Shown here piece after piece: positions 37,005-43,960 of a DNA stretch of 47,127 nt. The translations under genes and the position numbers were made by a program. The DNA lies in the IMG/VR virus record IMGVR_UViG_3300033145_001237, positions 1-47,127 of that record; one strand, written 5' to 3'. Within the stretch, counting starts at the first letter, position 1. Each line of letters opens with the position of its first letter. The DNA comes from a virus. The notes beneath the pieces are model-generated. The model ran no database searches. It was not told the DNA's origin and saw only the letters and a list, made by a program, of their open reading frames with translations.

Positions 37005-37592
37005 TTAAAACAAGTCCTTCTTTTGTGCTTCAATCTTTGGCCTTAATGCTTGTTCTATTAATGCCTCAGCTTGTGCCTGTGATATCTTTTTCATTAGTCC
37101 TTGTAGTATCTGCCCTTCTGCAAGTCCCTGTTTTTTGTATTCTACTATTTTTACTATTGCTCCTACACTATCAAAAGTAGTTTTTATTGCAGGTTCTGCT
37201 ATTACAGGTGTTGTATCTGCAGGTGTTACAACTGAAGGTTCTGCTACTGGGATAGTTGGTATTGCTCCCTGTGGAAATACAACATCGTCCCCCATTTTTA
37301 CCAACCATTCATCAGATCCTTCACTTGTGGCAGGATTAATTTTTCCAAGTGCCCCTATTCCGTCTGCTGAAATACCTAATTGTTGTATAATCCAAGCATC
37401 CCATACCTTCTGATTTACGGTTTGCTCTATCTTTCCTTGCTGTTGTAGTTCAGCAATTCCCTTTGGGTTCACTTTGAAATACAGATATGGTCCTGGTTCT
37501 GTCTTTCTTGGTGCCTGCTCACTTACCATACTATACTCTACATTGGCCTTTACATCTTTGACTACTATTGTAGTCCTTGGTATTTTTCCCAT
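37005..37592 (-). CDS. Unknown 195-residue protein ending -KKDLF
   Basis: N-terminal beta-rich region (MGKIPRTTIVVKDVKANVEY, PGPYLYFKVNPKG), an Ala/Pro-rich linker (PTIPVAEPSVVTPADTTPVI), then a two-helix C-terminal module (IVEYKKQGLAEGQILQGLMK, SQAQAEALIEQA) ending KKDLF. That module and ending also occur in 40686-41069 and 41560-41961. Own promoter and T-run terminator, so an independently expressed and perhaps abundant protein. A flexible linker plus a short acidic/aromatic tip is the layout of ssDNA-binding proteins, but the core is not a recognised OB fold. Confidence 0.65.
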   Translation of the reverse strand: MGKIPRTTIVVKDVKANVEYSMVSEQAPRKTEPGPYLYFKVNPKGIAELQQQGKIEQTVNQKVWDAWIIQQLGISADGIGALGKINPATSEGSDEWLVKMGDDVVFPQGAIPTIPVAEPSVVTPADTTPVIAEPAIKTTFDSVGAIVKIVEYKKQGLAEGQILQGLMKKISQAQAEALIEQALRPKIEAQKKDLF

Positions 37593-37677
37593 TTTTTACC
37601 TCTTACTCGTTGCCCTTTACTATAAACTATAGGACTATGAATTTGTTTGGTGTTCTGCTTTTAGTAATGAAAACTAC

Positions 37678-37696
37678 TATTTAAATCTTTCGTTTT
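37678..37696 (-). promoter_or_regulatory. Archaeal promoter of the -KKDLF gene
   Basis: Minus strand GAAAACGAAAGATTTAAATA; TATA about 90 bases before the ATG, so a leader of about 65 bases. Confidence 0.55.
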
Positions 37697-37748
37697 CTTG
37701 AACCTAAATTATTATATTCTAAATTCATTTAGTAGGCATAATCTTATT

Positions 37749-37850
37749 TTACCTCGCATATATTAAATATCTACCTATTGCATAACCAAGTATTCCACCT
37801 GATAAAAGACCTAATATAAATAACCCTGCTCCTACATAGTTTTCTATCAT
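37749..37850 (-). CDS. Single-span membrane peptide
   Basis: 33 residues: MIENYVGAGLFILGLLSGGI then LGYAIGRYLIYAR. Glycine-rich span with a positively charged end. GGAGGTAAAAAA before the ATG. Function unknown. Confidence 0.55.
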   Translation of the reverse strand: MIENYVGAGLFILGLLSGGILGYAIGRYLIYAR

Positions 37851-37854
37851 TTTT

Positions 37855-38094
37855 TTACCTCCATTCTTTTATTTTTACATAATATGGGCATTTTATACAT
37901 CTATTACTTTCTAACACCTGTATCTTATCAAATATATAGTTACCTCTGTTTAATTGTTTAGTATATTCATATAATTCTATCTTGTCGGCACTACAATCAT
38001 ATATACCTGTTTTACACTTACTAATAATATCTGTTAATTTACTTACTGCCTTTTCTGTTAATTTTCTCCGTTTAAACATAGTTTCATATTTCAT
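37855..38094 (-). CDS. Small Cys-containing protein
   Basis: 79 residues from the ATG at 38094 (GGAGGTAAATAAG upstream). MKYETMFKRRKLTEKAVSKL, CKTGIYDCSADKIELYEYTK, ending RCIKCPYYVKIKEWR. Four Cys could bind a metal. Unknown role. Confidence 0.6.
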   Translation of the reverse strand: MKYETMFKRRKLTEKAVSKLTDIISKCKTGIYDCSADKIELYEYTKQLNRGNYIFDKIQVLESNRCIKCPYYVKIKEWR

Positions 38095-38099
38095 CTTAT

Positions 38100-38228
38100 T
38101 TACCTCCATTCTTTTATTATTTCCTCTATCTCCTCCTTTGATACTAATCCTCGATTATGTAGTTCTGTTAATACTTCCTTTATTGTTGTTTCTTCATCTG
38201 AAAAATGTAACTTTCCTATAGATGTCAT
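38100..38228 (-). CDS. Unknown 42-residue protein
   Basis: MTSIGKLHFSDEETTIKEVL TELHNRGLVSKEEIEEIIKEWR. Helical, acidic. Start overlaps the upstream stop (TAATG); its last codons GGAGG form the next ribosome site. Confidence 0.55.
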   Translation of the reverse strand: MTSIGKLHFSDEETTIKEVLTELHNRGLVSKEEIEEIIKEWR

Positions 38229-38698
38229 TATTCCACCTCGTTTATAAGAGTTTCTATTGTTCCTAATGGATTGTCATACTTTAGGCAAAATAATTCATAA
38301 TCTGCCTCAGCAAATGTTTTCATTGTCCTAAGTATATTATCTATATTTACCTTATTACCAACCGGCGTTGGTCTGGCCTCATTTAAATACATTTTCGTTG
38401 CCTTCATAAACACATTAATATCCACATCTGACCCATCCGCCATTGACATTAATTTAACTCCTGCATCAAAGCAATTTGAATTATGAGTCCTTATCTTTAT
38501 AGGATTACCATTTTCATCAATATCTACAGGTTCTAATAAACTCGCATTTCCAAGACCGTGGGCTTTTATAGGCCTGAATTCTGTCTTTACAGGGATTCCT
38601 ACAAAATGCCACTTACAGAATTCCTCATTATGAACAAAGTTAATCCTATGACACTCACTACTAAACCCACATTTTGAACAATTATTTAAGGTTTTCAT
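38228..38698 (-). CDS. Cysteine-rich unknown protein
   Basis: 156 residues. The N-terminus has CSKCGFSSECHRINFVHNEE and FCKWHFVG, which could form a zinc or Fe-S site; then THNSNCFDAGVKLMSMADGS DVDINVF and a helical end. No family recognised. Confidence 0.6.
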   Translation of the reverse strand: MKTLNNCSKCGFSSECHRINFVHNEEFCKWHFVGIPVKTEFRPIKAHGLGNASLLEPVDIDENGNPIKIRTHNSNCFDAGVKLMSMADGSDVDINVFMKATKMYLNEARPTPVGNKVNIDNILRTMKTFAEADYELFCLKYDNPLGTIETLINEVE

Positions 38699-38919
38699 TT
38701 TCTCACCTCTGTAATAATTGTTTTAAAACTAATCTCCGTTGGATTAAACAATCTTGCCGAAATTTCATCTATTAAAGCTTTTGCTGCCTTTCTTGATAAC
38801 TGAATACCTATAGTATTGTCCTCATTATATATTTTTGGGTCTTTGATATATAATGTAACCCATTCAAGATTAAGTCCCGAGTCCATATACATCAAAGTTT
38901 TCCCCTGTATATATTTCAT
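38695..38919 (-). CDS. Unknown 74-residue protein
   Basis: Beta-rich first half (MYMDSGLNLEWVTLYIKDPK) and a helix LSRKAAKALIDEISARLF. Ends TEVRK, where the codons form the following ribosome site. Unknown. Confidence 0.6.
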   Translation of the reverse strand: MKYIQGKTLMYMDSGLNLEWVTLYIKDPKIYNEDNTIGIQLSRKAAKALIDEISARLFNPTEISFKTIITEVRK

Positions 38920-38921
38920 TT

Positions 38922-39062
38922 TTAGTTACCTCCAATAATAGGTTCTAATGTTATCCTTACTTTTGTCCCTAATGGAATTTTACTTTCAATAAATAAGTCA
39001 CCTATGTTCCAATCATCTATTAAGTCATCCGTAAATATTTCCTCTTTAACTACTTTTTTCAT
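38922..39062 (-). CDS. Unknown 46-residue protein
   Basis: MKKVVKEEIFTDDLIDDWNI GDLFIESKIPLGTKVRITLE PIIGGN. Its last codons are the same GGAGGTAACTAAAA string that ends two neighbouring genes, but read in a different frame. So here the shared DNA end is a ribosome site and not a protein tag. Confidence 0.55.
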   Translation of the reverse strand: MKKVVKEEIFTDDLIDDWNIGDLFIESKIPLGTKVRITLEPIIGGN

Positions 39063-39256
39063 CTTTTAGTTACCTCCATTACATCCTCAACTTTAATAAT
39101 ACATTGAACGGTTACTAAATCATTACTGCTTGCCTTATCTTTTTTTAGCATCCTTTTAAATGTATTAATTGCCCACTCTAATTTTAATTTGAAGGATATA
39201 AAATCTATTTCACTCGGTTTTCCTGCAGTCTTTATTCCTATTTCATTTAAGTTCAT
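39059..39256 (-). CDS. Unknown 65-residue helical protein
   Basis: MNLNEIGIKTAGKPSEIDFI, FKLKLEWAINTFKRMLKKDK, ending CIIKVEDVMEVTKR. Ends with the ribosome-site string in the MEVTKR frame. Unknown function. Confidence 0.6.
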   Translation of the reverse strand: MNLNEIGIKTAGKPSEIDFISFKLKLEWAINTFKRMLKKDKASSNDLVTVQCIIKVEDVMEVTKR

Positions 39257-39378
39257 CTTTTAGTTACCTCCATTAATACTATCTCCTCCTTTGACACATC
39301 TAACTCACATCCTGTTGTTATACAAAAGTTATTGACCCACCTCAAAGGCACATCATCTGTCGGTATTACTATTCTCAT
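39253..39378 (-). CDS. Unknown 41-residue protein
   Basis: MRIVIPTDDVPLRWVNNFCI TTGCELDVSKEEIVLMEVTKR. Overlaps the next ATG. C-terminal six residues match those of the next gene because both encode GGAGGTAACTAAAAG. Confidence 0.55.
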   Translation of the reverse strand: MRIVIPTDDVPLRWVNNFCITTGCELDVSKEEIVLMEVTKR

Positions 39379-39390
39379 TTTTTTCCATTT

Positions 39391-39576
39391 TTAAAAAGGT
39401 GCTCCTTTTGTTGCTCTGACCTCTGTGTTCTTTGCTACATAGGCTTTAAGTTCGTCTATATGCTCTACTATTGCCTGTGCTTTCTTTATACCCATCACAA
39501 ATGGATATGTGCTTCCGTCTTGTTTTTCCACAGAAACCTCAAACATTGGTTTTCCGTGTGCTTCTATTTCTCCCAT
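39391..39576 (-). CDS. Unknown 61-residue protein
   Basis: MGEIEAHGKPMFEVSVEKQD, GSTYPFVMGIKKAQAIVEHI, DELKAYVAKNTEVRATKGAPF. A small beta hairpin and helix; GGAGGTATAAAAA precedes the ATG. Function unknown. Confidence 0.6.
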   Translation of the reverse strand: MGEIEAHGKPMFEVSVEKQDGSTYPFVMGIKKAQAIVEHIDELKAYVAKNTEVRATKGAPF

Positions 39577-39625
39577 TTTTTATACCTCCTTCACCTATTA
39601 GTGAATATTAATCTTTTTACCTCCA

Positions 39626-39790
39626 TTAAAATAATGGCTTTATTTCAGCTACTTCCCTTTTGAATTTTCTCTTACAATCCCTGCACATCTTTCGTCCTGA
39701 GCCGTCGTCAGTCAAGGCCACAAGTTTCAGAACCGTTCTGTGACACACACTACATTTTAAACACTTTCCTTCCTCTATTAATCTTCCCAT
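39626..39790 (-). CDS. Zinc-ribbon protein ending -KPLF
   Basis: 54 residues: MGRLIEEGKCLKCSVCHRTV, LTDDGSGRKMCRDCKRKFKR, ending AEIKPLF. Four Cys in two CxxC knuckles, basic second half. Own promoter (39846), closely like that of the next zinc gene upstream. Shares the -LF end with it. Confidence 0.7.
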   Translation of the reverse strand: MGRLIEEGKCLKCSVCHRTVLKLVALTDDGSGRKMCRDCKRKFKREVAEIKPLF

Positions 39791-39845
39791 TTTTTTTGCC
39801 TCCATATATTTATTTATGCTCTTTATATTGGTTATAAGTCAATTT

Positions 39846-39862
39846 AGTATATAAATGTTGCT
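39846..39862 (-). promoter_or_regulatory. Archaeal promoter, TATATACTnnATTGACTT class
   Basis: Minus strand AGCAACATTTATATACTAAA, continuing TTGACTT; about 56 bases before the -KPLF gene's ATG. The promoter at 40092 has the same TATATACT..ATTGACTT string. Confidence 0.6.
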
Positions 39863-39863
39863 A

Positions 39864-40037
39864 TTAAAACAAAGGTATTATTGGCTCTGTTTTTATACCT
39901 AATGCTTTATCTATTTTTAAGATTTGTCCCCAGTTGTAACAACATTTTACTGCCTCGTCTCTTAACTCCTCACAATACGGACATATACTTATCCTTGATG
40001 CGTCGTTGCTCTGACCTGTTTGTCTTTCGTTTCCCAT
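39864..40037 (-). CDS. Zinc-knuckle protein ending -IPLF
   Basis: 57 residues: MGNERQTGQSNDASRISICP YCEELRDEAVKCCYNWGQIL, ending EPIIPLF. CPYC and CC could hold zinc. GGAGGAATAAAAA before the ATG. Expressed from its own promoter. Confidence 0.65.
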   Translation of the reverse strand: MGNERQTGQSNDASRISICPYCEELRDEAVKCCYNWGQILKIDKALGIKTEPIIPLF

Positions 40038-40091
40038 TTTTTATTCCTCCTTATTTTTATAAGTAATACTCTAATACTTAAAAGTCAATAG

Positions 40092-40107
40092 AGTATATAA
40101 ACTTTAC
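40092..40107 (-). promoter_or_regulatory. Archaeal promoter, TATATACTnnATTGACTT class
   Basis: Minus strand AATAGTAAAGTTTATATACT, continuing CTATTGACTT; start near 40071, 34 bases before the ATG. A further TATA-like box at 40131-40144 reads well on either strand. Confidence 0.6.
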
Positions 40108-40394
40108 TATTTTTGCTAAGGCATATAAAAACGAAAGTTATATAAATGTAAGAAACATTACTCATATTTTGGCCTATATAAATTACTATATCAAAGTGAT
40201 AACAGGTCACAAGGTAAGTATATGATTTATTACTTGTAAGTAGTAAAGAAAAAGCGGAACAATAAGTTTATTATTGTATAGTAACAACACCTGATTTATA
40301 TATAAATCGCGGGACAAGATATTAAGTTAGCAGTAAGGTATACCTTTATGTGTAACATAGGAAGAGCAGTGCCTCCCCGCCATATCCATATAGG

Positions 40395-40560
40395 CATATG
40401 GCTTTTGCTACAACACCTTACCTTACCTTCCTACCTTAAGGAATATAAAACACAACACCTTAGGCCTCCTACCTTACCTTCCTTACCTTACCTCCTTAAA
40501 GGAATATAAACCTCTACCTACTAGTAACCTACCTACCTTATATAAGGTGTTTAAAGGCCA
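40395..40560. repeat. Pyrimidine-rich ACCTT repeat region
   Basis: Within the gene-free stretch 40108-40685. About ten copies of ACCTT, several in tandem (ACCTTACCTTACCTT), with two copies of AAGGAATATAAA and of ACAACACCTTA. The strand asymmetry and iteration recall iterons or a replication origin; function untested. The rest of 40108-40394 holds only TATA-like strings. Confidence 0.55.
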
Positions 40561-40571
40561 TCCGTTGCCGC

Positions 40572-40651
40572 GCCGCACTACACCAGTTCGTCCCTGTTGA
40601 GTAGTAACCGAGCCGCACTGACGCCAGTTGTCCCTTATCGGTAGTGACCGC
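40572..40651. repeat. Two tandem 40-bp repeats
   Basis: GCCGCACTACACCAGTTCG... and GCCGCACTGACGCCAGTTG..., each ending (G)AGTAGTAACCGA or GGTAGTGACCGC; period 40 bp. Related to the dyad repeats at 41.2 and 42.1 kb. It lies just downstream of the -KDDLF gene, ending at an oligo-T terminator (minus strand, 40652-40680). Confidence 0.6.
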
Positions 40652-40685
40652 AAAAAAAGTTTAAAAAAAAAGAAAAAGCAGATGA

Positions 40686-41069
40686 TTAAAATAAATCATC
40701 CTTTTTAAAGACTAAATCTATTTCTGCTTGTGAAATTTTAGCACCCTTCATTATTGCTTTAATCTCCTCATCAGTTGTGCCCTTTTGTGTATATTTCCAA
40801 GCTGTCTGTTTTAGCTGTTCTATTCTTGTAGGCTCTTTTGTTGTGTCTGCTTTGATAGGTGCAACCGGTGTCAATCCGACTTTTTCATATATAAAGTTAT
40901 AAAAGTCCGTTTGGCTTGTAAATTCTCTCTTATTAAGTTCCTCAAGTTTCTCTATTCCATTAATTCCCAAATCCATTGGAATTTTCACTATTGTTGCCGT
41001 ATGCGTATAACTATCTATGTTATCCCTTTTGTTGTTTTTTTGTTTGGCGTTAAGCCATTTTCCTCCCAT
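40686..41069 (-). CDS. Unknown protein ending -KKDDLF, paralogue of the next gene
   Basis: 127 residues. MGGKWLNAKQKNNKRDNIDS YTHTATIVKI, SQTDFYNFIYEKVGLTPVAP, then a two-helix end (EEIKAIMKGAKISQAEIDLV) finishing FKKDDLF. It aligns along its whole length with 41560-41961. N-terminal KNN.R.NIDSYTH is a shared block. Each copy has its own promoter with AAAGACGCTTT in the leader, its own T-run terminator, and a long repeat-rich upstream block. DNA-binding or replication roles are plausible from the setting but not shown. Confidence 0.7.
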   Translation of the reverse strand: MGGKWLNAKQKNNKRDNIDSYTHTATIVKIPMDLGINGIEKLEELNKREFTSQTDFYNFIYEKVGLTPVAPIKADTTKEPTRIEQLKQTAWKYTQKGTTDEEIKAIMKGAKISQAEIDLVFKKDDLF

Positions 41070-41134
41070 TGTTTTTCACTTCCGGAATTAAATCTTGTTT
41101 TTTGTTTAATTCCATAAAGTATAAAGACGCTTTC

Positions 41135-41150
41135 CTTTATAAATGTTTGT
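41135..41150 (-). promoter_or_regulatory. Archaeal promoter of the -KKDDLF gene
   Basis: Minus strand CAAACATTTATAAAGG followed by AAAGCGTC, the same downstream string as in the paralogue's promoter at 42025. Confidence 0.55.
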
Positions 41151-41199
41151 ATTTCAAAACGGGACTTTTAAGTATTAATTAAAGGTTTTAGCTGTAATT

Positions 41200-41460
41200 A
41201 CGGGTGAGGAGTAACTTATATTTACTACTCTCAAGTGACGACAGGCCAGGTACTACTCTAAAGGAGTAAATCGTTATTACTACTGCGAAGGGACGACGTC
41301 AGGTCATCACTCAAAAGTAGTGAAACAAAGTTACACCTGTCACTGGATAGTAGTAAAAATCTGACTGACGCCGGTTGCTACTGAAAAGTAGTGACAGCCC
41401 GGTTGTCACCTAATAGTAGTGACCTGCCCGAGCGACGCCGCTTCGCGGCAGATACGGATA
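41200..41460. repeat. Dyad repeat block upstream of the -KKDDLF gene
   Basis: Fills most of the gene-free 41151-41559. Copies of an interrupted palindrome, (C/T)ACT-N4-6-AGTAGTGAC, for example CTACTGAAAAGTAG, GTCACCTAATAGTAGTGAC and TCACTCAAAAGTAGTGA, followed by a GC-rich string GCCCGAGCGACGCCGCTTC (41426-41444). Much richer in G and C than the genes. Likely protein-binding sites or an origin. Confidence 0.6.
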
Positions 41461-41559
41461 AGACCTCTAATATATATATAGGCCAGGCGCGGCACAGACA
41501 GACGCCACTTCATCACTTATGAGTAACAACATTAGTTTTAATCAAAAAAAAAAGAAAGA

Positions 41560-41961
41560 TTAAAATAAGTCTTTCTTAACTTCTGCTTTTGGTTCATCTT
41601 TCTTAAAAGTTTCTGTTATTTCTGCTTCACTTATTCCAGCTTTTTTCATAATTTCTTTTATTTCTGTGTCAGTTTTTCCAGCTCTCATATACTCGTTGCG
41701 TCTTTCTTTTAGCTGTTCTAATCGTGTTTTTTCTTTTAACGTATCATCTGCTGCTATTGGTTGAATTGGCGTCAATCCAATCTGTGTATATATAAAGTCG
41801 TTAAAATCGCTGTTGCTCTTAAATTCTATGTTGTTGTTTTTCTCTAAAGTTGATACGTCGTCAATCTTAAAAGCTGTCTTTAAAATACTCTTGCTGTGCG
41901 TGTAGCTGTCAATATTTTTTCTGTCGTTGTTTTTCTTTTTGGCTTCTAACCACTTACTCAT
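41560..41961 (-). CDS. Unknown protein ending -KKDLF, paralogue of the previous gene
   Basis: 133 residues. MSKWLEAKKKNNDRKNIDSY THSKSILKT, SNSDFNDFIYTQIGLTPIQP, EIKEIMKKAGISEAEITETF, an extra EPKAEV linker, end KKDLF. Duplicate of 40686-41069 with the same promoter type and terminator. GGAAGTGAAAAA precedes the ATG in both. Confidence 0.7.
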   Translation of the reverse strand: MSKWLEAKKKNNDRKNIDSYTHSKSILKTAFKIDDVSTLEKNNNIEFKSNSDFNDFIYTQIGLTPIQPIAADDTLKEKTRLEQLKERRNEYMRAGKTDTEIKEIMKKAGISEAEITETFKKDEPKAEVKKDLF

Positions 41962-42024
41962 TTTTTCACTTCCAGATTTAAGTGTGATAACTTAACTTAA
42001 ATCTATAAAGTTAAAAGACGCTTT

Positions 42025-42042
42025 ACTATATATAGTTTTCGC
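42025..42042 (-). promoter_or_regulatory. Archaeal promoter of the -KKDLF gene
   Basis: Minus strand GCGAAAACTATATATAGTAA, then AGCGTCTTTTAAC. Start near 42003, about 40 bases before the ATG. Confidence 0.6.
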
Positions 42043-42084
42043 TGTTCGGTTATATATATTCAAATATAGATATTCCAGAATATG

Positions 42085-42290
42085 AGTCCGTTGTTACCAA
42101 GAAGTAGTATTATGCTGTTGTTACTTATAAATTACAACGCTTATAAATGTGATGTTGTTACTGAAAAGCAATAAATCATTGTTACTATTGTAACTGGATA
42201 GTAGTGAATTTTTTTGCGGCCACCAGAAAGTAGTGAAATCAAGTTGTTACTATGGAGTAGTGACCGCCCGAGTCGCGCCGCTTCACTACT
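42085..42290. repeat. Dyad repeat block upstream of the -KKDLF gene
   Basis: Second copy of the block at 41.2 kb: GTTACTATGGAGTAGTGAC and relatives (GTTGTTACT, GATAGTAGTGAA, AAAGTAGTGAAATC), ending in AGTAGTGACCGCCCGAG with CGCGCCGCTTC (42256-42284), about 26 of 30 bases identical to 41415-41444. No gene in 42043-42324. Confidence 0.6.
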
Positions 42291-42324
42291 ATTAAAGAAT
42301 AAAATAAAAAAGAAATAGAAAAAC

Positions 42325-42651
42325 TTATTTAACTTCTATTATATCTTTTAAAGTCCGCGTATATTTATCGCTGAAATAATTAAATAGCTTAACTCTTTTA
42401 TTAATATCTTTCTCTAATCGCTTTATTATTTCATAAATAAGGTTTAAAGTCATCTTATCAATAGCTTTAATATGCTTACTATTGAATATATAGTCATTAG
42501 TATCGCTTACGTGTTCAACGTTGCAAGTAGTTAATACATCTTTAAATGTCATTTGTTTATCTCTTTTCTTATAACTCTTTAATGTCGTTACTTTAAATAA
42601 GTTCTTTCGTGCTTGCTCTTGCTGTCTTATATATTGTTCTTTATAACTCAT
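42325..42651 (-). CDS. Unknown basic helical protein
   Basis: 108 residues: MSYKEQYIRQQEQARKNLFK, TTLKSYKKRDKQMTFKDVLT, LIYEIIKRLEKDINKRVKLF, ending DIIEVK. Basic and helical. Next to the repeat block, so DNA binding is possible. No family recognised. Confidence 0.6.
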   Translation of the reverse strand: MSYKEQYIRQQEQARKNLFKVTTLKSYKKRDKQMTFKDVLTTCNVEHVSDTNDYIFNSKHIKAIDKMTLNLIYEIIKRLEKDINKRVKLFNYFSDKYTRTLKDIIEVK

Positions 42652-42652
42652 T

Positions 42653-42865
42653 TTATATCACTACTCCATATTTTTTATTATGTTCTATATGTGCTATGCT
42701 CATCAAATCATTACAATTTAAGCACACACTATCTTTAAAACTACTATCTATTTGTTTGTTACATAAAGCACACTTCTTAAAATGCTTAACAGCTCTAAAC
42801 ATCTTAAACTTATCTGTTCTTACTCTCTTAATCTGTTTTTGTTTTGTGTTAAATACATTATACAT
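42653..42865 (-). CDS. Small zinc-ribbon protein
   Basis: 70 residues: basic N-terminus (TKQKQIKRVRTDKFKMFRAV), then KKCALCNKQIDSSFKDSVCL NCNDLM, ending HNKKYGVVI. Two CxxC knuckles. GGTGATACAAA before the ATG; promoter 33 bases upstream. Confidence 0.7.
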   Translation of the reverse strand: MYNVFNTKQKQIKRVRTDKFKMFRAVKHFKKCALCNKQIDSSFKDSVCLNCNDLMSIAHIEHNKKYGVVI

Positions 42866-42897
42866 TTTGTATCACCAAAACATAAGAAGTATAACTA

Positions 42898-42915
42898 CTA
42901 TATAAATATATCGCA
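42898..42915 (-). promoter_or_regulatory. Archaeal promoter of the zinc-ribbon gene
   Basis: Minus strand GCGATATATTTATATAGTAG; start near 42877, leader about 12 bases. The TATATAGTAG part resembles the 12.3, 13.8 and 19.5 kb promoters. The rest of 42916-43097 holds isolated AGTAGTGA-type repeats and no credible gene. Confidence 0.6.
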
Positions 42916-43097
42916 TAAAGTTTATAAAGAACAAGTGGCGTCACTCTAACATAGTAACACGTATAAATGTATGTGTTCGGCTGTGTAGCATACATAGAAG
43001 GAATAGTTACATAAGAGTAGTGAAGTTGATATCTATGTCGCTCTAAAATTTGCAACTAATTTTTCGAAATAATAGTGTTACGATACACTATATATAC

Positions 43098-43247
43098 TCA
43101 TGCATTTTTTAAGAAGTAGGTTTTAATCTTGCTTAATCTAATTCGTTCCCTAGAGATGTCTGCTTTTAATGTTTCTACAGCTATCTCTAAGGACATAATT
43201 CTAGTTTCTTCTTCATCTAGAATCCTAAATAAAAGTTTTTTATCCAT
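43098..43247 (-). CDS. Small coiled-coil protein
   Basis: 49 residues: MDKKLLFRILDEEETRIMSL EIAVETLKADISRERIRLSK IKTYFLKNA. Helical heptads throughout. The ATG overlaps the stop of the peptidase-like gene upstream (TAATGG). Unknown. Confidence 0.6.
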   Translation of the reverse strand: MDKKLLFRILDEEETRIMSLEIAVETLKADISRERIRLSKIKTYFLKNA

Positions 43248-43603
43248 TATAACTCTTTATGTCTTTCGAAGCCTCTAACTATGTCATTTACTAAGTCTTC
43301 TTCTAAGTCATTTGTGACTTTTTCAATCCAGTCATTGTAAACACTAAGTCTTCCATGCCATAGTTCGTGTAATAGTATATTTTTTTGGCGTTTCCAGTCT
43401 TGTTTCCAGAACTTCTTTGTAGGTTGGATTTTGACAGTCTTTTCAAATATATTTACATCTACTTCAGCAAAGTCATCATCTGTAGAGTCTTCCAAAGCAA
43501 ATATAACAGAATAGTCACTCAAACCAGCTAAGTGTTTGTGAGACTCTAAAAAGTTCATACATTTTTTATGTTCTTTAGTTGCTTTTGATATTTTATTTTT
43601 CAT
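43247..43603 (-). CDS. HExxH zinc metallopeptidase-like protein
   Basis: 118 residues from the ATG at 43603 (AGGATTGATAAAA upstream; a TTG three codons earlier is less likely). QKNILLHELWHGRLSVYND has HExxH, followed by an acidic helix LEEDLVNDIVRGFERH that may supply the third ligand. N-terminus is basic and helical. Third small zincin of the window, not clearly related in sequence to the two at 14.7-15.8 kb. Confidence 0.65.
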   Translation of the reverse strand: MKNKISKATKEHKKCMNFLESHKHLAGLSDYSVIFALEDSTDDDFAEVDVNIFEKTVKIQPTKKFWKQDWKRQKNILLHELWHGRLSVYNDWIEKVTNDLEEDLVNDIVRGFERHKEL

Positions 43604-43709
43604 TTTTATCAATCCTGTCTAATAGACCTTGAATCTCTAGTTTCTTAAATACTCCTCTTCTAAGGAGTTTTTCTATTAACTCCTTTATTATTTTCATTTC
43701 GTCACTCAT
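43593..43709 (-). CDS. Small helical protein
   Basis: 38 residues: MSDEMKIIKELIEKLLRRGV FKKLEIQGLLDRIDKNEK. AGGAGGAAAAAAA before the ATG. Its last codons overlap the start of the peptidase-like gene. Unknown. Confidence 0.6.
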   Translation of the reverse strand: MSDEMKIIKELIEKLLRRGVFKKLEIQGLLDRIDKNEK

Positions 43710-43878
43710 TTTTTTTCCTCCTAACATGGATTGCTATGCTATATCCCTTTTCAGGCACTTGTTCATCGTTATGTATATGATACCAATGCATTTCTGATGT
43801 CTGTGATATAGCAATTACTCCTACTTTGTCAACCATTTCTTTTTTTATGAATTTATTTAGTATCTCTTTTGCTTTCAT
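43702..43878 (-). CDS. Unknown 58-residue protein
   Basis: From the ATG at 43878 (GGGGTGAGAAAAAAG upstream). MKAKEILNKFIKKEMVDKVG, VIAISQTSEMHWYHIHNDEQ, GYSIAIHVRRKKNE. Alpha/beta with His-rich loop. Unknown. Confidence 0.6.
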   Translation of the reverse strand: MKAKEILNKFIKKEMVDKVGVIAISQTSEMHWYHIHNDEQVPEKGYSIAIHVRRKKNE

Positions 43879-43960
43879 CTTTTTTCTCACCCCTTTTACT
43901 TTTTTTCAATATTTTTTGTTAAAGCTATAATAAGGTTTAGCATCACGATTGAATGTTTTC

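Noticed and set aside
42858-43055. Minus-strand 65-residue frame rich in Tyr and Ser
   Set aside because: It overlaps a good promoter and dyad-like repeats, begins with a rare start without a ribosome site, and has an odd composition.
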